64,000 nt of DNA from Oegoconia quadripuncta (GCA_949316235.1 OX438758.1:12185731-12249730), one strand, 5' to 3'; positions 10,674-22,610 are shown, numbered from the stretch's first letter. Notes: generated by a model not told the origin, from the sequence alone. Numbers and translations are program-made.

Positions 10674-11030
10674 ATTAGGTCCTTACCTATGAAATTGGCG
10701 TATTGTATGAAGAATTTCATTAAGACTGTTTTCTCCATGCAAACATTTTTGTTTTTTTTTTTTGTGAACGGCAAATCCAAATTTAGCTAAACTTTGTGTG
10801 TATTATCGGATAACATCAAGTTAAGTATAGGCAGCGTTAATTTTTAAAAGTAACCGCTTTATAAAAGTTTCAGCGAATCTAAGAAATGATTTCATGTTAA
10901 ACTTTGAAATAATATTCCATTTTCCAAATAAAAAACAAATTTGCATACCTATAGCTTTGAAAATCGCAAGAATTGGTACATATGATTAACGAAGAAAAAA
11001 ACTCCAATTACATAGGAAAAGACCCAATAT
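10674..11030 (+). mobile_element. Foldback DNA element, TTAGGTCCTTACC family
   Basis: Left end TTAGGTCCTTACCTATG, right end CATAGGAAAAGACCCAAT, which pair as imperfect terminal inverted repeats. The interior includes CGGATAACATCAAGTTAAG and AACCGCTTTATAAAAGTTTC. Other copies at 14049-14472, 28667-29092, 29355-29625 and 36885-37268. Non-autonomous; superfamily not determined. Confidence 0.75.
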
Positions 11031-11578
11031 ATACCTACCACTACATGGTCACCCATCCAACACTCAGCGCGCTTTATACTAGAAGTCAGTGACTTTGAAC
11101 AGAGCAAATTCAGGTTCAGGGGCAGTGGTGCTAACAATTTAATGTTTGATGAGTGACTTTTTTGTGTAGGTAAGTATTACTTTTACATACTTTATCATAT
11201 TTCTGAGGTGTCCTCGCATTACTGAGATACATCCGGACACACTCACAATGTCGTCAAATACAAAACACTCGCTGTTTTTCGTCGGGGGTTAAAAATATAC
11301 GTAATTGTAAAATTGATAAGACACAATTGTTGTGGTAGACTCGGCATCATAATTAATCAATCAATCAAATACTCTTTATGCACAATTAACAAAAGCTACA
11401 TGAAGAATACAGCGTACATCATTAATCGCACAAAAAGGAGGCCTATTTAATTTAATTTAAATTATTCATACAGGGCTGATCTACATGACTAATGGTAGGC
11501 CTACCTATTCAAGTATAGCTCTTTCGTTCTTTAAAATAACCCTCGTGCCTAGACTGTCATTTTAGAGAACTGCGGATT

Positions 11579-11931
11579 ATCATCATAATCAGCCCTACAA
11601 GTCCCCACTGTTGGGGCACAGCCTCCTCTCACTGGGAGAGGGTATGGGCCATAATCTAACACGTGGGCCCAGTGTGAATTGGTTGATTCGTGTCAGACTA
11701 GTGGCCCTAACAGTCGGTCCTCTCTGTTTTTAAGCTGCCCCTCTAGACTGCCTTCAATTGAAAACAGCTAGAACCGACTATATAACGCGCCCTCCGAAAC
11801 ACGGATAACACTTGTATTAAAATGCCACTAATGGTCACCTATCAAAGGACCGCGCCGAGATTGCTTAACTTTGCTAATCGAAAACGAATAGCGAATGCGA
11901 CACTGCCACGAGTGCTTCACAAGAACTGCGG
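11579..11931 (-). mobile_element. SINE D, 5S-rRNA-like head, TGATGA tail
   Basis: On the minus strand the head contains AAAGTTAAGCAATCTCGGC and GCGCGGTCC then TTTGATAGGTGACC, which follow the 5S rRNA internal promoter region (AGTTAAGCAAC, GCGCGGTCAG and TTGGATGGGTGACC in 5S genes) in order and spacing. The body leads to a 3' end with GCCCATACCCTCTCCCAGTG, a GTCCCCACTG segment and ATGATG. SINEs with a 5S-type head are the SINE3 class. The 5' limit is approximate. Confidence 0.7.
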
Positions 11932-11934
11932 ATG

Positions 11935-12785
11935 GTACAGCTTATAGTTAAAAGCTTAAACATGTAAAATAACCTAGTACGATTAACTATGAATCCGACT
12001 GTACAACGATATACCTACTGTTTTAAAACAATGACCTACGTCTTTACAAATAGTTTAATATGTAAGAAAAACTAGTCAAATGAGTGAGAATATGTATATT
12101 CTTTTGCTATGACAAAGCGACCGCCTGCGCGTAGGCAGTTTGTCGTAGGTAGTCGCTTATCGCCGACTACATAAAAATACAAGAACGCATTATAAATGTA
12201 ACGGAAGCGATTAAACATAGAAACGTGTTGAATGAATGAAATGATTTTTTTTCTAATTAACATGCCTCAGTGCATACTCTCGATAACAAAGTAAAATATA
12301 AAGTATCTCGCCATGTAGGTATGGCCACCCTTTCTTGAGTATACAAGCATTTGCGCGGAAACAAAAAGCTGTGTAGGTAGGCATATAGGTTACCTACCCA
12401 TGCCTTTGCGGCTTACACTTGACCGAGCGATAGAACTGAGATCCTTGAAGTGAGACACAAACCGCTTTATTCAAAGATACAAACTTGACCATAACGTTTC
12501 ATATCACAAAAACGGTGGTCATAACGTTTGTAGCTGGTATTCCTTTAGGAACGTTTGTGTTAAACATTATGACCACTGAACCATATAGCAAATAGGCATA
12601 GAATTGATATTACTATGAAGTACTTATTCATCGTCTCTGCCCGTAAACATCCCACTGTAGCACACACATACTTTAGTGTATCCCGATGTTACTTTTATGG
12701 ATTGTTATAAAATATGTTCCAATTGCTTTAGAACTTATGGTGTGTGTGTGAGTGGGGATACAAATAAACGATTTATCTATCTATA
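11935..12785. other. Intergenic, nothing recognised
   Basis: No gene seen. GTCATAACGTTT-type words recur at 12490, 12528 and (inverted) 12560, giving a weak inverted repeat. The end near 12760-12785 (AAATAAACGATTTATC then TATC repeats) looks like a retroelement 3' tail. Confidence 0.3.
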
Positions 12786-12787
12786 TA

Positions 12788-13060
12788 GGGCTTCCATCAT
12801 ATATGAGAGAGTATGGGCAATAGTCCTTCACGCTGGCCCAAAGCGGGTTGAGGACTTTACACGCCTTAGAATTTTTATTTCTCAGGCATGCAAGTTTCCT
12901 CAAGATGTTGCCCCTCACCGTTTAAGAACAGTCGAATAAAAGTACATAATTAATTTAATTATATTTAAAAACTCATTGGTACATGGCCTGCCTGGGAATC
13001 GAACCCGAACCTTCCAAATTGGTAGACCACGTCTTAACCGTTGAGCCACCGACGCTCTGA
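12788..13060 (-). mobile_element. SINE B, tRNA-headed, full length
   Basis: On the minus strand the head carries a Pol III A box (GTGGCTCAACGG) and B box (GGGTTCGATTCCC) in tRNA spacing, followed by TTTTATTCGACTG, then CATGCCTGAGAAAT and the tail CGTGAAGGACTATTGCCC. It matches 44794-45078 on the plus strand. The lack of a clean acceptor stem and the non-tRNA body rule out a tRNA gene. Confidence 0.75.
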
Positions 13061-13618
13061 AGTAGTTATTAGTACTTATTAATTCTTTGCAAATGGATAT
13101 CAGTTTTCAAGCAAAAAAGATGCAATCTTTTCATTCGTTCTCAAGAGAGCGATTGAAAATACGGCGCTGAAAAACTACAATCGAAGTAAGAAATTTAGGG
13201 TTAATGAACTAAGCCGCAGAGTTCCACCTTCAAAAGTCGTCGAAAAGTGTAATGGCTATAAAATTCGTTCACAACCAAATATAAAATTTAACTTGGATGT
13301 TTTCTTCAGCGAAAACAGGATAATTGAGATTCAACTTCTGCATTTATCATCATCTAATTATTGAACGGTTCGATTTTCTGCGGCTGGTATATTGGTGCTT
13401 AGTTCACTAACCTGAAATTTACATTACGAGTACACGGGAGTGTAATTTGCAGCACTAACACCTGTTATGCCGGTTCCAAACTATCGTCCAACTGTTCGTC
13501 CAACCTTCCATGTGTAGAGAGGCAGTTCGTGCATGTTTGACGATGGTCGATCGCGTTTTTGGATAGATTGGAGGCATGTTAAAGTGTTGGACTGTTTGAC
13601 GATAATCTGGAGCCGGCA
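13061..13618. other. Intergenic, nothing recognised
   Basis: AT-rich with no gene or repeat that I can assign. Confidence 0.3.
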
Positions 13619-13843
13619 TCTAACTAATATTATAAATGGGAAAATTTTTAGATGTTTGTTACTCAATCACGGCGAAACGGATGAACAGATTTGGATGAAA
13701 TTTGGTATATAGATAGAAAATGCCCTGGATTAAGACATAGGATATTTTTTTATCTTGATAGAGTAGTTCCCGCGGTATAAACAAATTAAACATATCCGCG
13801 ATGAAGTTAATCCACGCAGGCGAAGCCGCAGGCGGAAAGCTAG
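13619..13843 (+). mobile_element. Short Helitron, Lep1-like, complete ends
   Basis: Starts TCTAACTAATATTATAAATG after a flanking A and ends GGCGGAAAGCTAG (CTAG 13840-13843) before T. Contains ATCACGGCGAAACGGATGAA. It is a clean non-autonomous Helitron. Confidence 0.85.
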
Positions 13844-14048
13844 TTATAAATAAACGATGATTATCGTACGTAAATCGTAAATACGTGTAGAAAAATGTCA
13901 AAAAACATCTCTACAAGCAAAGTTGTAGGTAGATAGATAAAGCATTGATAAATTACTTTTCGCTGTCTCTAAGTGCCGATAACATAGCAAAAACAGTTAT
14001 TTAAACACGATCTCCCGGTGTGCGAGTTCGAACCTAGGCCGCACAACT

Positions 14049-14472
14049 ATTGGGTCTTTACCTATGAAATTGGAGTTTTTTTTTCTTCGTTAATCATATG
14101 TACCAATTCCTGCGATTTTCAAAGCTATATTCAAATTTGTTTTTTATTTGGAAAATGGAATATTATTTCAAGGTTTCACATGAAATATTTTTAAATTTCT
14201 GGGCTAAATAACATAATAAAAAAAAATTTGAACAGAGCTCTTTCCATGTGCTTCCCATAATCATTTCTTAGATTCGCTGAAACTTTTATAAAGCGGTTAC
14301 TTTTAAAAATTAACGCTGCCTATACTTAACTTGATGTTATCCGATAATACACATAAAGTTTAGCTAAAGGATTTGCCGTTCCCAAAAAAAAAAACAAAAA
14401 TGTTTGTATGGAGAAAACAGTCTTAATGAAATTCTTCATACAAAACGCCAATTTCATAGGTAAGGACCTAAT
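14049..14472 (-). mobile_element. Foldback DNA element, TTAGGTCCTTACC family, full length
   Basis: Left end TTGGGTCTTTACCTATG, right end CATAGGTAAGGACCTAAT. About 424 bases. Same interior as 28667-29092 in reverse. Confidence 0.8.
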
Positions 14473-14492
14473 ATTATCATTAACAGCCTTAC

Positions 14493-14560
14493 TGTCCCAC
14501 TGCAGGGGCATAGCCTCCTCTCACCGGGAGAGGGTATATGCCATAATCCATCGCACAACT
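14493..14560 (-). repeat. SINE D 3' fragment
   Basis: Contains TCCCACTGCAGGGGCATAGCC, then CTCACCGGGAGAGGGTAT and CCATAATCCA, the tail shared by SINE D copies. Directly adjoins the foldback element. Confidence 0.6.
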
Positions 14561-15370
14561 ACACTGAATAATAGTAACTATAAATTGAATATTTAGTAAC
14601 CGACATGGCTTCGGCCGGGACAGACTTTTACCTCGGATTGACAAGCAACAAAATAAGACACTATAAAAGATCAGCACCTTTCGCCTCTCTAATAGAACGA
14701 AATATATATGTAAACATGTCTTTTTGGTCGAGGGTTAATAAATATAAAATTGTGAGCCTTTCAATGAAAGAAACATAATGAGGATCCCCTTACCAAACGG
14801 TTATCCAACATTTTAAATGTTAGATTGTCTGATGATATAATAATAAGATGAAATGAATAAGAGGCAATTATATGCTCCGTAGCATGCAATATTATATACA
14901 GCATGCAAGCGCAGTCAGTCGTTGCCGTCATAGCACTTTGATTGATCTATGGACCGCTTGAACATATGACGTGTCCCTAATTACTAGATGTCGGACTTAA
15001 TTTGTAGATGGTTACTGTGTCCTGGACTGAGCGTCTTCTCAATGCTCGACTCTATCTGGGTCACATTAGCAATATAGATTGGAGTTAGAGCGTTTACGTA
15101 TCCACGCGCTCGATTTTACGGCACTTCTATAGGTAAAGATCATGAGAACTATATCCTTTCACGCACAGAAGCACAACCAAAGCAGGCAAGACTCTGGTAA
15201 TATTAATCCGACGAAGCAGGTTATATAGTACAAACAATTGAACTGAGATTAACATCTATCTGTAGATTCTGTGGTGGGGTGGAGGAAACTGTTCATTTAA
15301 ACCATTTCTTTTCACACACCGAAACCACAACTACATACAAGAAATCAAAACAGAGTCAGTCGTTTTTTTT
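14561..15370. other. Intergenic, nothing recognised
   Basis: No gene or assignable repeat. Confidence 0.3.
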
Positions 15371-15371
15371 T

Positions 15372-15600
15372 ATATTATAAATTATAAATAAATATTTCTG
15401 ACACTTACACCAATCATCTAGTCACCAAACTAAGCAAAGCATGTGCTATGGAATCTAGATAATGGATATACATAAATATTTACATAAACATTCATGACTT
15501 TTTCTATTCATCACACAAACATTTACCCCTCACGGGATTCGAATCCGCAACCGTTGGTTTCGCTGACAAGGTGACTATCCACTACACCAATCGGTTGTCA
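15372..15600 (-). mobile_element. SINE C, tRNA-headed, full length
   Basis: On the minus strand the head has an A box (TGGTGTAGTGGATAG) and B box (GGATTCGAATCC), then the SINE C body with ATGAATAGAAAAAGTCATG, a TAATCTAGATTCC-like segment and an AAATATTTATTTA-type end. Closest to the copy at 42390-42605. Confidence 0.75.
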
Positions 15601-15639
15601 ATCTTTTACACAAAGTCACTAAATCATTTAAATGTGTGG

Positions 15640-15882
15640 TTTCGACACGTATAAAAATGGATTATGAGACTTTCCGTCAAAAAACAACTATACATTTGCA
15701 TGTTCCAACGGCGATGGACTCACCCCCCTGTCACGTGTGCATTTTTGTATATTCCATAAGGTGAACCGTGGATGTTGTTTCAGTCATTAAACTTCTAATA
15801 TATGGAACACCCAAACACTATTGTTTGGGATATCTCTGACCACCCCATTTGGGATTAAGGTCGTGTCGTGACGTTATGTATG
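15640..15882 (-). repeat. Dispersed repeat, GTCACGACC family
   Basis: Reverse of the 5040-5185 repeat: AAGGTGAACCGTGGATGTTG, then CACCCAAACACTA and CCACCCCATTTGGGAT, GTCGTGACGTTATG. The left part matches 34655-34720 (TGAGACTTTCCNNCAAA). Confidence 0.6.
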
Positions 15883-17390
15883 TATTATAAAATTTCTGAC
15901 TGTGGATGATAAGCAGGCCAATAGGCCGCTCGGTGATAATTTTATGTTTGTTTCTTTGTTCTGTCGAATTCAATTCGTGATTACAAATTGTAACCGAAAA
16001 CCTACTTAAAAAGAGCAACCGTTGAATTTCTTGTTCATAGGGAGCAATTTTAATTTTTACTTTCCATGTCTAGTACACGTTCTTAATGCCCTCAACCACA
16101 TTATTAGAAGACACTGTTTCATGTCATATAGAGGAGACATAAGGTCGTAGAGCTTATAGTAGGATGTATTGAATATCCGTCTGTCTGAGGCCTACGTAAC
16201 GTCTTAAATATTCCAGAAATTAGAAATCAGCAGACGATAACCCTGTTTGCGCAACAGAATACGTTCAATGTCATACAACGACACGCACGTGCCGTTAGCT
16301 AGCCAGCCACTCACGTTTTTATAACTAAAATCTTATTCTCTGCGCACAAAATCGCCACATTCATCATCCATTGACGTCTCATTTATAAACACTTATCATG
16401 TTGCCATTGTGAACCAACAATGGTTACTGAAATGAGAGGAAAATAGCAATGATGTGTTCGAACAAAAAGTGGTTGCTATGTGCCAGCCAAGATCGTCGAG
16501 TTGGTTGTTGATGGGCGATAATTTTTGGATCGCGAGTAAAAATATATCTATCTTGGGGACAAGCGAGTCTTGCTCAATCTGGCACACGATCGCCGATTAC
16601 TAAATGGAAAGCCTATGACATAACGTGAAGTGTTGTCATAATTACTGACCGATATATATATTTATTATGAATGTATGACTTAACAACTTCTCGGTAGAGC
16701 AAAAATTAAATTGCCATCAATTACCCTACCAAGTAAAGTAGGTAAATTGAGGTAACCTTTTACATTTAGCATAGAAATTTTTCACCATCAGATTTCATTT
16801 ATTATATTTATCTGAAAGATTTGAAAGCTAAGGCATCCTTTCCGTCTGATTCCCACAGGGTAAGCGTGTCTGACCGTTGTATTTGAAGGTCGCCAGTCTC
16901 GACATTGTCTTTTGGAGGAGTGCCCCTTTAAAGACATAGGTAACATTATTTGTCATATTTTGAAAATCCATAACATAGGTATTTTACATAGGTAACGTTA
17001 ATTCGCATAAGACAAAATCCATATAATAACACCTGAGACAAGGCAATATAAGTGTATGAATTAACTATACATATACATAATATAGACTGTTGGAAAAACA
17101 TATATTAGGTATAAAAATGGATAAAAATCTAGTAAGGCATACTAATACAAAATCAACATTTATTTAATCATCCACAAAGGTAAATAAAATCAATTTCACT
17201 GTTAGTACGTACAAGACCTTTTACGCAGTCCAAAAATAATTATAAATTTAGTAGAAAGGTTGTATATTTGAATCTAGTTGAATCTTGTTGAAGTTTCATA
17301 GCCTCGCGAAAAAAATTAATTATTGGTTTAAAATTTTAATTGTATTGACAATCAAAATATGTGAAAAGATACAGTAGTTTGCTTTTAAGT
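15883..17390. other. Intergenic, nothing recognised
   Basis: About 1.5 kb with no supported gene, RNA or repeat. Open frames here are short and without recognisable domains. Confidence 0.35.
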
Positions 17391-17392
17391 CG

Positions 17393-17540
17393 AGGTTTTA
17401 TTTTTTATATAAGAGGGCGGCAAACGAGCATGGTCACCTGATGGAAAGCAATCACCGCCGCCCATGGGCACCCGCAACACCAAAAGGGTCACAGATGCGT
17501 TGCCGACCTTTGAGGAAGGTGAAGGAAGGTTATGGATAGA
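17393..17540 (-). mobile_element. LINE 3' terminal fragment
   Basis: On the minus strand it reads CCTTCCTCAAAGGTCGGCAAC, then GCATCTGTGACCCTTTTGG, GTTGCGGGTGCCCATGGGC and a hairpin with TGATTGCTTTCCATCAGGTG before a TATATAAAAAA end. The same sequence is at 43200-43400 on the plus strand. It is a common lepidopteran non-LTR retrotransposon tail. Confidence 0.6.
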
Positions 17541-18120
17541 AAATGTAGAAGGAGAAATATGTTTCAATTATAGAGTAGGTACATTGAAAGATCCAAATGG
17601 ATATAAACAGGCTGGGAAAGAAATAAAACGTGGAAGCGTTCTCGGTGCAAATATACATCAAATAAAATAATTCCAAGGATAATCGCTTCTTGTGTTTACT
17701 ACAGAAAGCTGCATCCCTATACAAATTGGAGACCCACACGGTTGAGGTGAATCGTTACAGTAGGTACGGGTTTTAATTACTACGTAATATTATGTGTATT
17801 CAAATTATACTTTTTAATCTTTATGGATACTAAAGTTATACTTTTTACGTATGTATATTTTAATATTATGGATTTTAATAATTATTTGTTTTAATAATAA
17901 TAATAAATTATTTATTTTCCAGACAATAAGGTCCATCTTTGTTAGTACAGTCACCTATAACTATGTTAGTAAACAGTGGTAGACATGAAAATATAAAATA
18001 ACAATTATAAATTCAAATGTCAATTGAAAAATTAAAACATAAAAAAACCAAAATTATATTAATTTGAAATTATTTTGAAAATTGAATTATTATAATAGAA
18101 ATTGTGGAACTATTATGTAA
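17541..18120. other. AT-rich intergenic
   Basis: No gene seen; several runs of TAATAATAAT at 17870-17900. Confidence 0.3.
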
Positions 18121-18127
18121 GTAAAAT

Positions 18128-18433
18128 TCAACTATTGCGTGTGAACGACAACCAGTGCTTCATGAATGGCCCATCCAAGCGGCCTGCCACTACAATCAGG
18201 AGGCTGTTGCCGCTGGCCCGTGTCCGCCGCACCATGGATGTCGCTCTCTGACGCATAGAAGCGTGAAAGCCGTCCACTCGCGTTTCCGCGAACATTCCCG
18301 AAGCGCTGCAGAAACGAGGCAGCCGCAACAGCGCCCTGAATGCGTTGTTATATTGAACGCGAAGGGTATCAAGTGATCGATGCATGTGACTAAGCAACAG
18401 GCTACAAGTATAAATATCAATGGTTATGCATTT
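18128..18433 (-). pseudogene. LINE ORF2 C-terminal fragment
   Basis: An open frame of about 100 codons reads RSLDTLRVQYNNAFRALLRL, then PRFCSASGMFAE and VDGFHASMRQRATSMVRR. This pattern is the end of the endonuclease/reverse transcriptase of Jockey/CR1-type LINEs in moths. The frame continues upstream (to 18577) into sequence that is not LINE but belongs to another repeat also found at 63835-63960, so this is a truncated, rearranged fragment. No catalytic motif is present. Confidence 0.65.
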
Positions 18434-18504
18434 TACATTTAGGTCATTCAATAAGACGGTTTTCTGAGGTAATGGGCGGTGTTTGTATGACAAATGCGAG
18501 TACA

Positions 18505-18602
18505 CTTTAGGATGCGGTAGCAGCTTGGACATACTATTTCCAGAAGGTTTAAATTGACATTCAACAAATGATATCACGTTGAAATAAATGCTTGAAGTTT
18601 GA
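18505..18602 (-). repeat. Dispersed repeat shared with 63830-63962
   Basis: GCGGTAGCAGCTTGGACATA, then TTAAATTGACATTCAACAAA, TGATATCACGTTGAAATAA and TGCTTGAAGTTTGA recur at 63830-63962 with small changes. Family unknown. Confidence 0.65.
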
Positions 18603-18855
18603 AGATTGAAGTTTGCCTTGATGGAAACGACAATTAATTTTGCACTTTTTGTTATTATTATTATAGCCTTTATTCTCTGACAATATTTTTACATTCCATA
18701 ACTACATATACTATAACTACAATTTATAAAAACAAATAATAGCAAATATCATAACATATACCATTAATAATTAAATTCATACAATAATTCTTGATTCACT
18801 TGGGTTTCGTCAAAGTTATTCTTCTAGTATTCTTTTCTTCTTCTTCACTTTTTAA

Positions 18856-19182
18856 CCGCCTCCGTGGCCCAATGTAAACAACATAGGGTTTACGATTCGG
18901 AGGTCGCGGGTTCGATCCCCAGAGGGGTACATGTTTAGTACTCGGTTTGGTTGGTGGTACGGCATTTTAAAAGTCCGCCTGGCTAGCTACCACCATCCTA
19001 TCTAAATCTGCCGCCAAATAGCAATGTTAATAGCATTGTTGTGTTCCGGTTGTCAGAGATAAGATAGCCAGTTCCACAAATATTTGGGTTTCCGAGTCAG
19101 TACGCTTCCACCTGTGGCCTCATCTTCACTTAACATCAGGTGTGATTGAGGTCAAGTGCTAACCCGTTGTGCATAAAAAAAA
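18856..19182 (+). mobile_element. SINE A, tRNA-headed, full length
   Basis: Head CCGCCTCCGTGGCCCAATG (A box TGGCCCAATGT) with B box GGGTTCGATCCCC, a body containing GGTTTGGTTGGTGGTA, CTAGCTACCACCATC and AGATAAGATAGCCAG, and the 3' end CTTAACATCAGGTGTGATTG, AACCCGTTGTGCAT and A8. The most abundant SINE family here. Confidence 0.85.
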
Positions 19183-19214
19183 CTTCATGTCCAGTTCATA
19201 TTTATTACTATTAT

Positions 19215-19284
19215 TGTGTCTTGTTCCACTTAGTTCCATCAATCTCATTTGTGTCTTGTTCCACTTAGTTCCATCAATCTCATT
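19215..19284 (+). repeat. Perfect 35-bp tandem duplication
   Basis: The unit TGTGTCTTGTTCCACTTAG... ends in TCTCATT and occurs twice without change (19215-19249, 19250-19284). Confidence 0.95.
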
Positions 19285-20338
19285 CATATAATACAATATT
19301 CCATGAATAGTTGAATATAGTCAGTTAACTTCCTACATCCACAAGATCAAAATTATGTAGCGAAATATAAACTTCTACCATTTCCACTCCACAACAAAAA
19401 TTAAAGTTGCTTGAAATTGTCGGTATTACATTACATTTGCCCTACTCTACGTCTCTACATTACCTACTTATCTGTACAGTTAACTGCATTATTAACACAA
19501 AGTGGAAATTGTTATTAAAGATTCAAAAAACGAAAAGTATGCGAACTGTACACCATCGTCCCCGCCAGGTGGATTACGTACGTTTCGCATTCCCCTCATT
19601 GCGCGGGATGGCCAGTGGCCTTTAGCGGTCTTTAAAGGTTGATTACGTGACCTTTTAAAGGTCTCTTAAGTAACGTATCTTTTATATTTTATTGTTAATA
19701 CTGTTACACGCAATTTCCCTATACATGAAACTCAACCTGATTTGTGTTGTTAACATCTAGGTACTAATTTGTCGTAGGTGTCGTCAATCAGAAATACGAG
19801 TATGTCTTTTCATATCATTTCTGACTAAATAAATTCGCAATTTTTCCTGTTTCATGGCCTAGTACCTCTTAATAATTCCTATTTAATATATTATATTTTT
19901 AAGATGGGGTTTTTAATCCCATTGCATACCTAGCTGGTCTGAATAGCTAAAATTAAAAGTTGAGTGATGAGGATGGATGAAATAGATAATGAGTATGTAA
20001 GAGGGAGTTTATAAGTGGCACCCGTGACAATGTAAATAAAAAAATTTTTTTCGTGATCGTGTCCATTATGTGTGACATCAATAAGTGTATATCGACAAAT
20101 AAAAATTCAATAGTCAATAGCGGGGTACCTCGTTATCGTGTCTACAGAGAAACTGAAATCGCAAGATGCGAGACGAAACGTGTTTCATGAGTTTACTGTA
20201 TTCAATAGATGTTTAACATTATTTTCTAGAAAGCAAGCCGTGAGCGTGAAAGATATCGTGAAAAATCAACTAAGAAAGAAATAACTGTGTTTTGTATTAA
20301 AACAGCATGAGGTATATTGTACTGTGGTATCTTCAATG
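19285..20338. other. Intergenic, nothing recognised
   Basis: No supported gene. A GC-richer patch at 19555-19625 has no recognisable coding sequence. Confidence 0.3.
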
Positions 20339-20340
20339 TG

Positions 20341-20600
20341 CTTTTTTTATGCAGAACGGCTCTCAATCACACCTGATGTTCAGTGAAGATGAAGCCGATG
20401 GTGGAAGCGTACTGACGCGGAAACGCTATGTCATTTGGAAGACTGGCTATCTTATCTCTGACAGCCGAAACAACCATGCTATTAACATTATTGTTTGGCG
20501 GCAGACTTAGATAAGAAGGTGCTGGTAGCTACCAGGGAGCATTAAACATGTACGCCGCTGAGGATCGAACCGCGATCTACATCGCGCCGCGGAGGCGGTG
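20341..20600 (-). mobile_element. SINE A, full but diverged
   Basis: Poly(T) at 20341, then CAATCACACCTGATGTTCAG, GGAAGCGTACTGAC, TTGGCGGCAGACTTAGATAA and head GGAGGCGGT. The B box has drifted (GGATCGAACCGCG), so this is an old copy. Confidence 0.8.
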
Positions 20601-20639
20601 TTTAGAAACAGAGTTCATATCTGTTCACTTTTGGGGTGC

Positions 20640-20735
20640 GCTTAGTAAGAGAGGGTATAAGAGTGGCCATAATCCAGGCTGGCACAGTGCGGTTTGATGG
20701 ATTTGTCTGACTACGGCCCCCGTTCTGTAGGAAAG
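20640..20735 (-). repeat. SINE D fragment
   Basis: GAGAGGGTATAAGAGTGGCC then GGCACAGTGCGG and ACTACGGCCCCC resemble the SINE D 3' half. Confidence 0.45.
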
Positions 20736-21423
20736 TTTCACCTAGTCGTCATAAAGTATGAAAAACAAAGTTGTCCATATGCATATTTCATTTTATAGTG
20801 TGCGCGCGGTTCTTATCCATTGTGTAGGTTGCGCACAAATCCATTGTGTATTATGTAATATAAAGTTAGGTAAGTATAAGTGACTATTGTTTTTGTTTGT
20901 CTCTACAATCCAAACGAGTACTATTTACCTATCTGTAGGTACCTACTTCTATAACTGCGTCATGCAATATTTTTAAGCAACCGAAATATCGAAGGGCATA
21001 TTATAAGCCCTTTATATATACAAATGGAAATACAAAGGCCTATACATAGTATTATAAAAGTAATCTACACATTGAGATCAAATTTAAGCTTTAATACTTT
21101 CTTCATACACACTGTTTTAATATACAAAATGTATCTAAAGTGTCAGCTTAAGTTCGAACTCAATTTTGACAGTACTCAATTAAGAACGGTAGGCCTTAGC
21201 TGTAGCGGGATTTAAGAGATCTAACCATAAAATTCTAGATAAATGCTTAATCTACTTTAGTGCCATGGATTTCATTTTAAGGCACTCTGTCTACCAAAAA
21301 GGTAAAGTAATTGAAAATGTAGAAAACTCCCAAGAGCATGATTATATCATCTATCTGAAATAAACAATAATTGTTTACGTCAATTATTGACGTATTACAA
21401 GCGGCTTAACCCGTTGGCATCAC

Positions 21424-21702
21424 AACTAAAACCAGTTTTAAAGTAGTAGTTGTTCGGGTTGTCAGAGATAAGATAGCCAGTCCCCCAAATGTGTTGGGAT
21501 TTCCGGGTCAGTACGGTTCTTCGACCTCATCTTCACTTAACATCAGGTGTGATTGAGGTCAAGTACCAACCCGTTATGCATAAAAAAAAAAAAAAAAAAG
21601 TACTGTCTCTTACTCCCTGGAACAGTACGATGCGACGACACCACTCCAAAACTGGTTTTAGTTTGGTTAAGTTTAGTTGGTGTACATCCGAATCGACACC
21701 AT
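21424..21702 (-). mobile_element. Foldback MITE split by a SINE
   Basis: The two halves, 21424-21449 (AACTAAAACCAGTTTTAAAG) and 21600-21702 (TACTGTCTCTTACTCCCTGG through TTGGTGTACATCCGAAT), together match the intact element at 31892-32037 in reverse. A SINE A copy separates them. Confidence 0.75.
21450..21599 (+). mobile_element. SINE A, 5'-truncated, inside a MITE
   Basis: Begins within the body (TTCGGGTTGTCAGAGATAAG) and ends with the usual AACCCGTTATGCAT and an A-run of about 18. AGTA on each side is a possible short duplication. Confidence 0.8.
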
Positions 21703-21795
21703 TGACTGCTGTTGTGAACTTAAAGCCAGCCTGGGCCTTACCACTAATACCAAACAACTTTAACACGTAAAAAGAGTATGCACAAAGAGGGGGTT
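21703..21795 (-). repeat. Dispersed repeat fragment, GTCACGACC family extension
   Basis: ACACGTAAAAAGAGTATGC and GAGGGGGTTCACGC resemble 34595-34630. Confidence 0.4.
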
Positions 21796-21799
21796 CACG

Positions 21800-22610
21800 C
21801 ATGACCCTACCGATTCAATATTAGGAATCTATAGGTAGGTAAGTACTGTTATGTTGCTAACCAAGTAGGTATATTTATTGATATTATGGATAAGCTAGCC
21901 AGTTCAGGCCTATGGGTGAGCATACCCCCTCCTTCGGCCGAAATTTCATTTAAAATGATATTTAGATGAGAATGAAATAAATCATTAACGATTGTTAAAC
22001 AAAAAAATATAACCTCAAAATAATGTATTTTCGTAACATAGATATCTCTTAATCCGCTGCTTTATATGTTTTGCGGCTCAACTATTTTAAAGAATGAATA
22101 GTCTGCTATCATTTGACGTATAAATCATTGCTGTAACAGGCTGGGGTACAGCACCACAGCAATTTTGTCATTGTCTTTTATGCGAATGACCTTGAGCATT
22201 GTTGTCACAAGTAATGAAAGAGGTGTAACCAGCTAAACCCCTACATGGTCTGAGAGATATATCATATCACACAAAAAAATCTACTTGTTTGTTTAAATTA
22301 AAAGTAAAACTATATGCTTTATAGCACAAGAAATAGAAACAGATTACAGTCATAAAATATTTACATTTTTATAAATAAAACTAATTCTTTTGAATTAAAT
22401 TTAAATGTAGGTAAAAATGCTACTTCTGACTCACCTGTAATTTACACCTAATGAGTTGAAATCTAGATCAATGCCAAGTTACTGATGGTGCGTATTTAGC
22501 TAAAAACTTTTGAAAAAGAACGAATTGGGGTTATCTTTGTTATATTTTTTTCTGTAATTGATAATATTATTATCGTTCGGACAATAGTAACCCATAAATT
22601 CATGTCCAAG
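21800..22610. other. AT-rich intergenic
   Basis: No supported gene or repeat. Confidence 0.3.

Noticed and set aside
11567..11933. 11-bp flanking repeat GAACTGCGGAT around SINE D as a target-site duplication
   Set aside because: The same GAACTGCGG follows the copy at 10330-10577, so the right-hand bases may belong to the element itself.
13659..13901. 80-codon minus-strand frame, and similar ones at 3904-4211 and 35452-35727
   Set aside because: All lie across short Lep1-type Helitrons, which encode nothing.
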